A DNA stretch of 34,954 nucleotides from Chrysochromulina tobinii (Eukaryota > Haptophyta > Prymnesiales > Chrysochromulinaceae). This document shows positions 27,420 to 34,954 of the stretch, piece by piece. A program made the position numbers and the translations under genes. The first letter of the stretch is position 1; every line of letters begins with the position of its first letter. The notes beneath the pieces were generated by a model that saw nothing but the letters and a program-made list of their open reading frames with translations, ran no database searches and was not told where the DNA came from. The stretch spans positions 1 through 34,954 of the forward strand of contig JWZX01002851.1 of assembly GCA_001275005.1 (NCBI GenBank). Direction: 5' to 3'.

Positions 27420-28838
27420 ATGGCGTCGGCGTCCGTGAGGGCCAGCCGGGTGCTGCCCGACGATCTGGTCGTGGTCGTCCCGCACCGGGATGGCGGCAGC
27501 GCTTATCACTGGAGGAGCAGGATCTCACCTTTTGCGTCGGCCCTTGCAGGCTCCGATGCGGTCCACATCGGCTGGTGCGCGTCCCGCGGCCGATGCATCC
27601 TCGCCGCTCGAGCCATAAAGTGCGGCGAGTTGGTGATGCATGTTCCTGCCCTCGGGCACGTGCTCTTTGACGACGGCCGTCCGAACTCTCGCTCGTGTGC
27701 GTACGAATCCGACGAATTCGGCCTGGATGAGGCCGCGGTTGCCTTGGCCATCGCCGTCATGCAAAGCGAGGAGCAGAGGTGCATCGTCCGAGCCCTCAGT
27801 GCCGACGAGGCCGACGATGGCGATGTGGCGGTGCTGAAGCGGGTGGTCCACCGAATAAGAGCTCATTCCAGTCCGCTGCCGCCGCCTATAGCCACGCTGG
27901 CTGATGACGAGCTCGCACGCCTCTGCCTCCGTGTGAAGCGCAACCTCCATGTGAGCCGCGACGACGAGACAGCGACACGTGCGACCGGCGTTGGCCTTTA
28001 CCCTGCGGCCGCACTCTTCAACCACTCGTGCAGCCCGTCCGTGTGCTTCGCATGGAGCGAGCGCGGCCGCTGCTTGCAAGCGCGCGCGATCGTGGACGTG
28101 CCGGCGGGCGCCGAGCTCTGCTGCTCGTACCTCTCAGACGAGCAACTCTACTCCCCCCTAGCTGAGCGTGCAACTTTGCTCCGGGCTGCCTTTGGATTCG
28201 ATTTAGATCAGTGTCCGGAGCGCTGCGCCGCCGAGCACGCGAGCGTGGCCGAGGGCAGCCCGAGTGCCGCGCTTGAGCGCGAGGCGCACGCGCGCATCGG
28301 CGCCGTGCGTGCGGCGCTCCGAGAATCAAAGGGCGCAAAGAGCGAGCACGCGGCCGACGATACCGGTACGCTTGGGGGCGCGGCGAAGCGTCTTCTCCAC
28401 TTTCTCAACACGGGCTTGCAAGGTTCGGTCCACCCGTTCCATTGGCTCGTGATGGAGGCGCACGCAGCGCTGCTCGCGGCCGTGCGCGCCGACGGCGTAG
28501 ACGAGCCACAAGCCGTCGCCAAAACAACGCTCCACCTCATCGCAGCCTGCGAGTTCCACTTGCCGCACGGCACGCCGCACCTCGCCGCCCTATACTCGGC
28601 GCACGGTGGCGCGCTGTGCCGCGTGCTCAGGGTGGGCGGCCTGTCGGCCAATGAGCACGAGCATGTGTGTGTGGCGGCGCTTCGATCGCTCACCGCGGCG
28701 CACCGCATCCGCAAGTGCTGCCTCGGAGAGAGCCACCCGCTCACCCGCGCGACCGCTGCAGCTGTCGAGCGCCAGAGGCAGCGCGCGTATGCGGTGACCC
28801 CGACGCCCGACGCTTACCGCGCACACACCGGGGGCTGA
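27420..28838 (+). CDS. SMYD-like split-SET methyltransferase without MYND finger
   Basis: 472 residues from an ATG. The N-terminal SET half is at about 46-80 (IGWCASRGRCILAARAIKCGELV). The position where SMYD proteins insert a MYND zinc finger (about 88-105) has only CAYESDEFGLDEA, without the Cys/His set. The SET core follows: GLYPAAALFNHSCSPSV (192-208, the NHSCxPN-like motif) and ARAIVDVPAGAELCCSYL (221-238, the catalytic Tyr in SYL). A Cys pair, CPERC (258-262), could be the post-SET zinc site, with one more Cys expected. The C-terminal 200 residues are helical, like the TPR-like tail of SMYD proteins. It should methylate lysine; the target is unknown. Confidence 0.82.
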   Translation: MASASVRASRVLPDDLVVVVPHRDGGSAYHWRSRISPFASALAGSDAVHIGWCASRGRCILAARAIKCGELVMHVPALGHVLFDDGRPNSRSCAYESDEFGLDEAAVALAIAVMQSEEQRCIVRALSADEADDGDVAVLKRVVHRIRAHSSPLPPPIATLADDELARLCLRVKRNLHVSRDDETATRATGVGLYPAAALFNHSCSPSVCFAWSERGRCLQARAIVDVPAGAELCCSYLSDEQLYSPLAERATLLRAAFGFDLDQCPERCAAEHASVAEGSPSAALEREAHARIGAVRAALRESKGAKSEHAADDTGTLGGAAKRLLHFLNTGLQGSVHPFHWLVMEAHAALLAAVRADGVDEPQAVAKTTLHLIAACEFHLPHGTPHLAALYSAHGGALCRVLRVGGLSANEHEHVCVAALRSLTAAHRIRKCCLGESHPLTRATAAAVERQRQRAYAVTPTPDAYRAHTGG

Positions 28839-29284
28839 CTGGACGTGATGTCGATCATTGCGCGTCACCTTTGAGTTCCAACGCCGTGAATTCAGGCGTT
28901 AGTTTGTAGTCCTCCACGTTACGAGTCTGAGTGTGCTCCTAGGTGGTAGTGTCGACGTATGGCGGCTTTCGACTCGTTCGTTAATTTAGCGGTGCACGAG
29001 GTGTTGTACCATATTGATGTGCACGAGTGCACGACTCCGTACGAACGTCTTCGAACGTCGCTCTTCCTCTACGGAGCCGGGGCTCTTCGAAGAGTACTCC
29101 GAAGAGCATCTTAATCGTTTCCGATCGGTCGGCACGTGCCCGTGGGCGTGGCGCGCGTGACGTGCGCGTGGACCAGCCGTGCCGACGCCCGAGGCCCGTG
29201 CGCACGTGCTCGGCGGGGGTTTGCCTCTTCCTCCACTAAGACCGGATCGCGGCAGCGCCCGCGCCTTTTTGGCCAAGTGTATGG
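28839..29284. other. Convergent 3' region with inverted repeats
   Basis: 446 bp lie between two stop codons facing each other. A hairpin (GCTCTTCG..CGAAGAGC) lies at 29082-29107. A direct repeat GAACGTCTTCGAACGTC is at about 29042-29058. No gene is supported. Confidence 0.5.
29082..29107. other. Inverted repeat between convergent genes
   Basis: GCTCTTCG (29082-29089) pairs with CGAAGAGC (29100-29107) across 10 nt. The overlapping CTCTTCGAAGAG (29083-29094) is itself a perfect palindrome, as is GAGTACTC inside. A 3'-end structure is possible. Confidence 0.6.
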
Positions 29285-30193
29285 CTATGAGTTTGGGCGT
29301 ATCGGATCGCGGGGGAACCTGCTCCTTCGTCGGCCATCCAGCGCGCGTTCGGCACCTTGACGCCGAAAGACCATCAGCGTGTCGCGGAACCAATGGATGT
29401 CACTCACGCCGAGCCGCAGCGTCCTCTCGTCCGCCATCTGGCGCTCGTATCCCAACGCCTTGAGCCGCTGCTCCACCCACGCATTCGTGCGCAGATTCAC
29501 ATGCCCGTTGCCTCCGGCATTATTGGACCAAGAGAGGACGATTCCGATCGTGTTGAGCCGGTCGAGGTTGGCGATCAGCGTCTCTTCGAACTCGCGCGGG
29601 ATGTGTTCGGCCGTCTCAAGGCACAGCACCCAGTCCGCAGCAGGCTCGCGCATGGGCTGCGTCAGGTCGGCGCGCCGCACCAGGCCGCCGGTGAGCTCGG
29701 CCACATTCGGTGCACCATCGAAGGCGCGCACCTTGATGCTGGGTATGTCAGCTCTGGGCGATGGCGCGCGACGAAGCGCGTCGGCGTAGCAGCCTTTGCC
29801 AGCGCCCAACTCGACCACGGAACTGCCCGCAAAGAGGCGCGTCAGCACTATGACGATACCGCGGTCCAAAAAGTAGGTGTACGTCGGCGAAAGTTCCCAC
29901 GCGCCGGATGAGGTCACCTTGGTGTCGTGGCGCACCTGGTCAACCTTGGCTGGGCAATCGACCTCGCTGCCGCCACGCATGCACATCGCGCGCCCAAACG
30001 TCACCTGACACACCGGCTGCACATACCGCGGCGGCGGCGGCGGCGGCGGCGGCGGATCCTCGTTGTCGTCCAGTGCAACATTTCTCTCAAGCTCGAGGCG
30101 CACTGGCGAGGCAGCCCTCGTTTCGAGATGAAGCAGCAGCAATAGCAGCACGCACGCGACCAATGTCACGGCCATGAGGGCGTAGCCTGCCAT
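29285..30193 (-). CDS. Type II membrane class I methyltransferase
   Basis: 302 residues from the ATG at 30193; the longer frame begins only at a GTG. An N-terminal signal-anchor (ALMAVTLVACVLLLLLLHLE, about 5-24) is followed by a stem with a nine-Pro run and then three Cys (QPVCQVTFGRAMCMRGGSEVDC). The methyltransferase core has motif I SSVVELGAGKGCYADAL (about 124-140), an acidic FDGAPNV, and motif IV-like DWVLCLETAEHIP followed by FEETLIANLDRL. This is the layout of class I SAM methyltransferases. The anchor and Cys suggest a Golgi/ER-lumen enzyme that methylates glycans or secreted proteins, which is inference. It is in tandem with the leucine-rich-repeat gene, on the same strand. Confidence 0.78.
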   Translation of the reverse strand: MAGYALMAVTLVACVLLLLLLHLETRAASPVRLELERNVALDDNEDPPPPPPPPPRYVQPVCQVTFGRAMCMRGGSEVDCPAKVDQVRHDTKVTSSGAWELSPTYTYFLDRGIVIVLTRLFAGSSVVELGAGKGCYADALRRAPSPRADIPSIKVRAFDGAPNVAELTGGLVRRADLTQPMREPAADWVLCLETAEHIPREFEETLIANLDRLNTIGIVLSWSNNAGGNGHVNLRTNAWVEQRLKALGYERQMADERTLRLGVSDIHWFRDTLMVFRRQGAERALDGRRRSRFPRDPIRPNS

Positions 30194-30539
30194 GTCGCGT
30201 GATTTGTCCGACTGTGGCGGCGACGCGGTCCGGTCACGCACGAGCAGCACGTGAAGGCTTTCGTGGGCGCCTCCAACATCCCCTTGTGTTCGCACGACAA
30301 AAAGGTCCGCCCGGCCCGAGGGACTGTTTTGTTACTGAAAGGCGCTTTGTACCCTGACAGGAACTCGAGTCGAGTTGTCGTAATCCGACAAATAGTTTCG
30401 TGCTGTGGCGCAGGCGGCTCGCCACGTGCCTTCCTCCCTCGCGTGTACCGGTAAAGCGGTCCCGCCCCCCGCGCGCGTGCGGGCACGAGAAGCGTGGCAC
30501 ACCACCGACGAGGTCGGGCGGCTGATCCACTTTCCTTGG
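30194..30539 (-). promoter_or_regulatory. 5' region of the membrane methyltransferase gene, with inverted repeats
   Basis: 346 bp lie between the stop of the LRR gene and the methyltransferase ATG. Two adjacent inverted repeats lie at 30362-30391: AACTCGA-G-TCGAGTT, then TTGTCG-TAATC-CGACAA, sharing two bases. No gene is seen in it. Confidence 0.45.
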
Positions 30540-31250
30540 TTACAACTTGTTGAAGCCCCGCAGACGCTTGCGTGTGGCCGCGGCGACCGCGCCGTTGTTG
30601 TACGCCGAAAAGTACATGAGCGTGGTGTTGGCGTCGATGCCCTCGAGGACAAGGAGGGCGTCCTCATCGTGCAGTTGGTTGCAGTTGAGGTTCAGGTACG
30701 TGAGCGTCTTGTTTGCCTTGAGCATCGCGCCGATGGCCGCACCTTGCCCACGCGAAAAGTTGTCACTCATGTCAAGCCAAGTGAGCTTCGTGTTCGTCTC
30801 GAGCGCCTTCATGAGCTTGCCGATGGAGTCCTCGTGAATGTCGTTGTTCTTGATGTCCACCTTGCTGATGTTTGAGGTCGGCTCCGCGAGCACCGCCGCG
30901 AGCGCGTCACCAAAGTTGTCGGGTTGCTCGTTCCAGAAGGAGACGTTGCGTGCGATGTTGAGCTCGGTGAGCTGCGTGTTGCCCAGGCAGCAGTTCATGA
31001 TGGCACCCATCGTTTCCGAGTCGAGGTTGCGGCGCGCGACGTCGAGCACCTTGAGTTCGGGCGAGTTGGTCGTCAGCGTGAGGAAGAGCTTCTCGTTGGG
31101 CATGTAGCCCGTGTGCTCCGTCTGCTTGCCCTTGAAATAAAAGTCGAAGTAGGGCAGCGTCTCCTCAGGGTAGAAGCCCGTGCCCGCCCATTTGCCGTCA
31201 AAGGACTGCGTGCCCTTGTACTCCTTGCCCGAGACGAAGGCGGCCGGCAT
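30540..31250 (-). CDS. Leucine-rich-repeat (RNI-type) protein
   Basis: 236 residues from the ATG at 31250; an upstream extension starts only at a GTG. An N-terminal 70-residue region (GKEYKGTQSFDGKWAGTGFYP, YFDFYFKGKQTEHTGYMP) precedes four to five ribonuclease-inhibitor-type repeats. These show the pattern LxxLDV..N, LTELNIARN, ISKVDIKNNDIHEDSIGKL, LTWLDMSDN and LTYLNLNCNQLHDEDAL, each about 28-38 residues. The fold is a curved binding surface for proteins. Without further domains the partner is unknown. Tropomodulin-like or flagellar LRR proteins are possible relatives. It is divergent from the MICAL-like gene, whose family acts on actin; a shared actin link is speculation. Confidence 0.82.
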   Translation of the reverse strand: MPAAFVSGKEYKGTQSFDGKWAGTGFYPEETLPYFDFYFKGKQTEHTGYMPNEKLFLTLTTNSPELKVLDVARRNLDSETMGAIMNCCLGNTQLTELNIARNVSFWNEQPDNFGDALAAVLAEPTSNISKVDIKNNDIHEDSIGKLMKALETNTKLTWLDMSDNFSRGQGAAIGAMLKANKTLTYLNLNCNQLHDEDALLVLEGIDANTTLMYFSAYNNGAVAAATRKRLRGFNKL

Positions 31251-31535
31251 GGCGCCACCACCGAAGAGATGACCATGTGAGCCACGAACGAGACTTGCCA
31301 CAAATGGAAGTCTGGGACCTTCGTGTGGGCATGTAAAAGTTAGAAACCAAGCCAGGCGAGAATCGCGCGCACGCTATCTATCTCCGCCCGCATCTCGCAA
31401 GGAAGCAGGCGCGCATGTCTGCACCTTGACTTGACTTGGCCCTGGGCGCCGCCCATGAAAGAATTTTGATCACAGAGGTCGTGCCCGTCTAGTCGGTGGT
31501 CTCGTGGACGCGTCACAGGGTGGGTGTGCACATCC
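31251..31535. promoter_or_regulatory. Divergent promoter region (LRR / MICAL-like)
   Basis: 285 bp lie between divergent ATGs. No strong motif is recognised. Open frames on both strands here begin at GTG and carry no domain. Confidence 0.4.
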
Positions 31536-34500
31536 ATGCCTCTCGGCGTCGTCCCAAACGTCAACCACCAAATATCCTTCACCTCCGGCTACAAAAAGGG
31601 TGAGGACGGCAAGTGGTCCAGCCCTACCATCACTCAACCCAGTGTTGAACCCAGTATTGAATCCAGGCAGGCTCCCGCTCCTTCGCCGGCGCGTACACCG
31701 GCGCGCGCACCGCCGCGCGCCCCGGTGCCGGCTGCCTCCACACCACCGACGGCCCCACCACCAGCGGCTGCGCCCGCAGCATTAGAGCCCGAGCTCACCT
31801 ACGAGCAGAAATTAGCAAGGGCCAGATTGGAGCACGATCGCCTGGTGACCGGGAAGGCGTTCGTGCCGATCGGCACCGCTCGATCGGCACAGGCGACCGC
31901 GCCGCAGTTGCCGCCCCAGGCGCCCCCATCACTCGAAACATTGCGCCAGGACGCCGAGATATTGCAAGCACCCGCATCGCCCGCCAGCAATCTTTCGGCG
32001 AGCACGACCGTGCGCCCCGACTCGCCCTCTTCGCTTGCGAGCAATGTGTCGGCCCGGCGGCTCGCGCGCGCACAGTCGCGCTCGCCGCGCGGCCATCCGA
32101 ACCGCGCGCGCCAGGAGCTGCAGGAGATCCTGAGCGGAAAGCTCGGCGCCGTCCCGGGCGAAAGCAGCTCTGGTCTAGAGAGACTTCTCAAGGTGGGCGA
32201 GTACTGTGAGCAGCTTCGTGACGCAAGCGATCTCGACTTCTTCGAGATCACGCGCGAGTTTGTGCACGGGCATGACTGGAGCAGGGACGCATCGTGCGTG
32301 CACCTCGACGTGCCTGAGCTTTTTGGACTCGTCGAGCGATGGTCTGCCGAGGAGCTGCGGGAGAATGTGCTCACGTGCATCGCCGACGGCGGTCTCCACC
32401 TGAGTACCATCCTCGGCCTCAATCTCGGAGATATGCGTGCGGCCTTCTTCCTAGAGGTGCTCGAGGCGGCGGCGCGCGAGGAGGCGGGCGCGCGCACCGC
32501 GTTTGCTCGCTTCATGACCGCCAGCGAGAGCGGTGCCGCACAGATGGCGTTTGACGAAGTCCTCGCGATGCTCGGGCTCGCCGGAGATCGGATCGGAGAT
32601 CGGATCTCCCTCGCCGAGCTCGCCCCGCTGCTGTTACCCGTGCTGCCCCACCGCGGCCGTCAGCTCCTTCGGCGGCTGAGCGAGCGCGCCTTGCACCCGC
32701 AGTACCTGCCCAGGGCAGGCACAGCCGCGCGCGGCAAGCATCTTCCGGGCTCTCCGATGCATGCAGTCATCGTGGGCGGAGGTCCGGTCGGGTTGCGCTG
32801 CGCGCTCGAGCTTGCCTTTCTGGGCTGCGACGTGGAGGTAAGAGGCTCGGGGTCACCAGTGGTGACCTCTGATGGCCTCTGATGGCCTCTGATGTCCTGT
32901 GATTGCCTCTGATTGCCTCTGACTCGCCGTGAGCACACAGGTGCTCGAGGGGCGTGAGCGCTTCACAAGGCTGCAGGTACTCCATCTGTGGCCGTGGGTG
33001 GAGCGAGATTTAGCTGAGCTCGGGGTGAAACTACTCGACCCTTCGATCTTCGCCTCGCTCGATGTGCGCCGCTGCGGCACTTCGCAGGTACGCTCCCTCC
33101 TGATGACTCCTGATGACTCCTGATGACTTCCCAGGTACGCTCGCCTCCTGATGACTCCTGATGACTCCTGACGACTCCTGATGACTCCTGATGACTCCTG
33201 ATGACTCCTGACGACTCCTGATGACTCCTGATGACTCCCCAGGTACGGCCCACCTCCTGATGACTCCTGATGACTCATGATGACTCATGATGACTCCTGA
33301 TGACTCCTGATGACTCCTGATGACTTCCCAGGTACGGCCCGCCTCCTGATCGCCTCGGACCGAGTGCCTCCGAGAGTGCCTCCGTGTATCGATGACTTTG
33401 AGATGCCTTGGAGCGCGCCGGATCTGTCGATGCACAGCTGCAGCATTCGCTCTTCAAGCTCTGCTTGCTGCTCGGGGTACGTGTGCGCTTCGGGTGCAAG
33501 GTCAATCGGGTCGAGGAACTGGCGGCCTTGCGTGGAACGGGCGCGCCGCCTCTCGACGTGCTCGTCGACGCAAGCGGCGCGCGCTGTGCCCTCTTTGAGC
33601 CGTTTGGATTCAAGCAGACGCTCGCGCTCAAATCGGCGCGAGCGCTCTGCATCGTCATCAGGTGAGCGCCTCTGAGTGCCCCTCTGAGCGCCTCTCTGGG
33701 TGCCTCTCGGAGTGCCACCCTGAGTGCCTCTCGGAGTGCTCAACTCGCGCTCTGCATCTCGTCATCAGCCTGGACAATGGGAAGACGAGAGAAGATTTGG
33801 ATCTGCGAGAGAGCACGTGGAGTTACCAATACTATGCGGCCAAGTTCCAATTACTACACCAGTATGGGGGCTCTCTCGAGAACCTCCTTAATGCCTCTGG
33901 ATGCCTCTGATGCCTCTGAATGAAAGCCTCTGAATGCTCCGTGGTTGCAGGTATGGCGTCCATCTCGAGAATCTCGTCTACTACCGCTCAACGGGTGCCT
34001 TCTCCGAGCGTGCGACGCACTACTTTGTCATGTCGGTGAGCCACATCGAGTCACTCCAAGCCTTTGGCGTGCTGCACCAGGCGTCCTTGGAAGAGCTGCG
34101 TGCGTCTTCCCACGATCCCCATGCGACGCTCTGCCAGCCGTCCAATGTGAGCGTCGAGCGGCTCGAGCTGTACGCACGTGCGGCCATCGCCCTCTTCGTC
34201 CCCTCGCTCGCGACACATCCTATGGTCCCTGGGCAGCTCTCGCTCTTTGACTTTTCGGAGCGGTGGCAGTCGAATCGGGCGGCGATGCTCGTGCCCGGTG
34301 CCGCGCTGGGGCAGCAGCACGAGGTCCTCGTGACGCGCGTGGGCGACGCGCTGCAAGAGCCGTTTTGGCCCGAGGGTTTGGGCATCAACCGCGGCTTCCT
34401 GGGCGCGCTCGACTGCGCGCACATGGTGCAGCACTACGCGGCCGTGCGGCGCGAGCGGCCAGGCGACGTCGAGGAGTGCTTGGCACGGCGCGAGGAGCTC

Positions 34501-34740
34501 TTTGGGCTGACCAAGGTGCTCTCCGGCCACAACCGCAAGGCAGAGTTGCGAGATCATCTCGAGGGCGCGGCTTGGCGGAGCGACGCGGAGAAGGGCTATT
34601 GTTACACGATCCAGCCACACACGCGCTACTTGCGCTGGGGCAGCAAGGACAGGCGATCACATAGCGAGCCGGCGGCGGACGATAGCGCCAAGGCCAACCC
34701 ATTGCCGGTTAGTGTGCTCTCGACACTGTTTGGCAAATAA
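31536..34740 (+). CDS. MICAL-type flavin monooxygenase with novel N-terminal extension
   Basis: Five exons: 31536-32837, 32941-33087, 33438-33661, 33769-33861 and 33951-34740, giving 851 residues. All junctions are GT..AG and rejoin conserved MICAL sequence. The FAD/NAD Rossmann motif VIVGGGPVGLRCALELAFLG sits at about 409-430. HLWPWVERDLAELG, SQLQHSLFKLCLLLG, LENLVYY, THYFVM, LFDFSERWQSNRAAM and the GD motif VGDALQEPFWPEGLGINRGFLGALD follow in the order of animal MICAL monooxygenase domains, which oxidise actin Met using NADPH and oxygen. The protein stops after this domain: no CH, LIM or coiled-coil region follows. Instead about 400 residues precede it, Pro/Ala-rich first, then a helical region (about 210-375, RLLKVGEYCEQLRD, FFEITREFVHGHDW) of unknown kind. 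The start is the first in-frame ATG. Confidence 0.9.
32838..32940 (+). repeat. Intron 1 of MICAL-like gene, built of 10-bp CTCTGATGGC repeats
   Basis: 103 nt, from GTAAGA to CACACAG, phase 0. From about 32871 it is six units of a ~10-mer (CTCTGATGGC and variants such as CTCTGATTGC). The splice is supported by the joined protein sequence CDVE/VLEGRERF, which matches the MICAL family. Confidence 0.88.
33088..33437 (+). repeat. Composite intron 2 of MICAL-like gene: four end-to-end repeat-filled segments
   Basis: 350 nt from GTACGC to ATGCACAG. It is filled with the 10-mer CTCCTGATGA in about 22 copies. Three internal CAG|GTACG junctions at 33134/33135, 33242/33243 and 33331/33332 cut it into segments of 47, 108, 89 and 106 nt. 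Each segment begins GTACG and ends CAG. The repeat period is not a multiple of three, and it contains TGA, so retention stops translation in every plus-strand frame. Confidence 0.88.
33662..33768 (+). repeat. Intron 3 of MICAL-like gene, GAGTGCCTCTC repeats
   Basis: 107 nt, GTGAGC to CATCAG, phase 2. It is filled with 10-12-bp units around (T)GAGTGCCTCTC. Its last ~22 nt repeat the last ~20 nt of exon 3. The join gives CIVI-S-LDNGKTREDL, in register with the MICAL family. Confidence 0.88.
33862..33950 (+). repeat. Intron 4 of MICAL-like gene, CCTCTGATG repeats
   Basis: 89 nt, GTATGG to TTGCAG, phase 2. Its first ~27 nt resemble the first ~27 nt of exon 5. The rest is units of CCTCTGATG or CCTCTGAATG. 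The join gives QYGVHLENLVYY, matching the MICAL motif. Confidence 0.88.
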
Positions 34741-34954
34741 GCGTGCGTCAGAGATGCGAGATGGCGCCGTTCGTATTTCAAAGGGTTATTTGTTTTTCGT
34801 TTCCCGGCGCCCGCCCGCATTGGCTCCGTCACGCGAAGTGGAAGTCGTCGCGGACCCGTCGCGGACCCGCGCCCGCGGCGGCGGGCCCGGGCGACCCCGC
34901 GCGCCGCGCCCCGGCCCCCCGCCGGCCGTGGCCCACGCGTTAGTGGCCCGGCCC
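34741..34954. other. 3' flank with extreme GC block
   Basis: After the MICAL-like stop there is a short mixed stretch. From about 34848 to the window end the sequence is nearly all G and C, with a tandem GTCGCGGACCC pair at about 34847-34868. No gene is seen. Confidence 0.5.

Noticed and set aside
29357-29911. Plus-strand 184-residue frame
   Set aside because: It is antisense to the membrane methyltransferase, which shows motif I and a signal anchor.
32853-33435. Long minus-strand open frames rich in repeated SHQESSGVIR
   Set aside because: They are the reverse reading of the 10-bp intron repeats of the MICAL-like gene: 30 nt gives a 10-residue period with no stop on that strand. The plus-strand splice model joins conserved protein sequence.
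33088-33437. CRISPR-like repeat array
   Set aside because: The 10-bp units are directly adjacent with no unique spacers, and the array lies within a eukaryotic intron.

Overview
The window is nuclear DNA from a GC-rich, plastid-bearing, flagellate-type protist. A haptophyte is my best guess and a stramenopile alga is possible; no marker gene settles it. The reasons are as follows. Genes lie on both strands with no operon-like spacing. Introns are short (about 70-150 nt, and one composite of 350 nt) with GT..AG ends. One protein is a four-domain voltage-gated cation channel. Several others carry signal-peptide plus thylakoid-type leaders, as expected for a secondary plastid. The rest include SET, FKBP, MICAL, thioredoxin-TM and FkbM families. 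I place 18 protein genes and no RNA gene, transposon or CRISPR array. Starts were taken at ATG, because several long open frames only begin at TTG or GTG, which is unlikely in a nuclear genome.

Left part (1-15.5 kb): a secreted modular protein with an EGF repeat (minus strand, running off the left edge) is head-to-head with a thioredoxin-like membrane protein. A 7.7-kb intronless open frame for a 2563-residue Cav/Nav-like channel (minus) is head-to-head with a SET-domain protein. A plastid-type PDZ-FKBP isomerase and a BFN/UVR (bifunctional nuclease-like) protein follow, both on minus.

Middle (15.6-24 kb): a small protein kinase, two unrecognised soluble proteins in a head-to-head pair, a plastid-type protein with a CcmI-like C-terminal domain, an FkbM methyltransferase, and a MerT-like membrane protein fused to a heavy-metal-binding domain.

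Right part (24.7-35 kb): a Gln-repeat membrane protein, a small membrane protein, a SMYD-like SET protein without MYND, a type II membrane methyltransferase, an RNI-type leucine-rich-repeat protein, and a five-exon MICAL-type flavin monooxygenase.

The genes do not form one pathway. The most unusual structure is in the MICAL-like gene (31536-34740). All four introns are built from related ~10-bp repeats. Two introns carry a diverged copy of neighbouring exon sequence, as expected for intron gain by tandem duplication. The second intron holds three internal CAG|GTACG junctions, so it reads as four introns placed end to end with zero-length exons (candidate recursive-splicing ratchet points). 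The second point of interest is the channel's selectivity filter, which reads D/E/Q/E across the four domains and matches neither the EEEE calcium nor the DEKA sodium pattern. Seven of the neighbouring gene pairs are divergent, most with 115-290 bp between start codons.
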